DNA of 64,000 bases from Acanthornis magna (Eukaryota > Chordata > Aves > Passeriformes > Acanthizidae). Below the pieces are notes generated by a model. It was not told where the DNA came from. It made no database searches and worked only from the letters and a program-made list of their open reading frames with translations. Within the stretch, counting starts at the first letter, position 1; each line of letters opens with the position of its first letter. Made by a program: the position numbers and the translations under genes. This document shows positions 63,356 through 64,000 of the stretch, piece by piece. The stretch is taken from positions 62,001 to 126,000 of the forward strand of contig JAWUZG010001072.1 of assembly GCA_036785705.1 (NCBI GenBank), given 5' to 3'.

Positions 63356-64000
63356 TTTCCTTGTGGTTTCCACCCCGTTTACTCACACTTTACACCCCGT
63401 TTTCTCCTGGATTACACCCCATTATTTCCTCACAGTTTACACACCATTTTCTCCTGATTTACACCCCCTTTACTCCCGGTTTACACCCCATTATTTCCTC
63501 CTGATTTACACCCTGTTTCCTCCCGATTCACACCCCCTTTACTCCTGATTTACACCTCGTTTCCTCATGATTTACACCCCGTTTCCTCCTGGTTTACACC
63601 CCATTATTTCCTCATGATTTACACCCCGTTTACTCCCTATTCACACCCCCTTTACTCGTGATTTACACCCCATTTTCTGCCGGTTTACACCCCATTTCCT
63701 CCCGGTTTGCCCCCAATTTACTCTCAGTTTACACCCTATTATTTCCTCACGGTTTCCACCCCGTTTACTCACAATTTACACCCCATTTTCTCACGATTTA
63801 TACCCCGTTTCCTCACAGTTTCCACCCCATTTCCTCATGATTTACACCCCGTTTACTCCCAGTTTACACCCCATTATTTCCTCGCGGTTTCCACCCCGTT
63901 TACGCCCAGTTTCCACCCCGTTTTCTCCTGATTTACACCCCGTTTACTCCCGGTTTCCACCCCATTTCCTCACAGTTTACACCCTGTTTCCTCTCAGTTT
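63356..64000. repeat. TTTACACCCC(G/A)TTTCCTC array (intron 19)
   Basis: The unit is about 20 bp: GGTTTACACCCCGTTTACTC, ATTTACACCCCGTTTCCTC and TTACACCCCATTATTTCC variants. It is noticeably more AT-rich than everything to its left. It continues past the window edge. No exon was seen. Confidence 0.92.

Overview
The window is vertebrate nuclear DNA, very GC-rich and almost saturated with minisatellites. Two genes are readable, both on the plus strand: KCNJ9 (GIRK3/Kir3.3, an inwardly rectifying K+ channel subunit) at about 480-12130, and ATP1A2 (Na+/K+-ATPase alpha-2) from 19703 to beyond the right edge. KCNJ9 and ATP1A2 are neighbours on human 1q23. The extreme GC, short coding exons and introns made of tandem repeats suggest a bird microchromosome (the chicken chromosome 25 type of region). 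The bird assignment is an inference; the gene identities are secure.

Layout: 1-560 duplicated GC-rich DNA and the probable KCNJ9 promoter with a 5'UTR exon; 551-2357 KCNJ9 intron 1 (TG/CA and 35-bp arrays); 2358-3300 main KCNJ9 coding exon; 3301-9965 intron 2, made of two arrays; 9966-10276 last coding exon; 10240-12235 an array that repeats the end of the gene and its poly(A) signals; 12236-19200 intergenic arrays with a few short unique islands; 19200-19715 ATP1A2 promoter and first exon; 19716-25271 intron 1; 25272-62341 ATP1A2 exons 2-19, each separated by arrays; 62342-64000 intron 19 repeats. The final ATP1A2 exons (about 116 residues after the QEW at 62341) lie outside the window.

The ATP1A2 exon lengths match those I recall for the mammalian gene almost exactly. 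The model gives 903 residues so far, with all P-type ATPase motifs (TGES, PEGLL, DKTGT, KGAPER, TGDHP, TGDGVND). Two exons, 1 and 5, each carry one surplus G in a G run. This breaks the frame and looks like homopolymer error in the sequence.

The most unusual feature is that at least twelve splice boundaries, plus the KCNJ9 stop codon, have been captured as units of tandem arrays. Each array repeats the last or first 25-85 bases of an exon together with its splice site, and the copies lie only on the intron side. About 95 decoy splice-site/exon-edge copies are present. Introns 8, 9, 12, 14 and 18 of ATP1A2 carry such arrays at both ends. In addition, exons 3, 4 and 16 are flanked by mutually complementary G-rich and C-rich arrays that could pair in the pre-mRNA.

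No RNA genes, CRISPR arrays or identifiable transposons were seen. IGSF8, which lies between these two genes in human, was not found.
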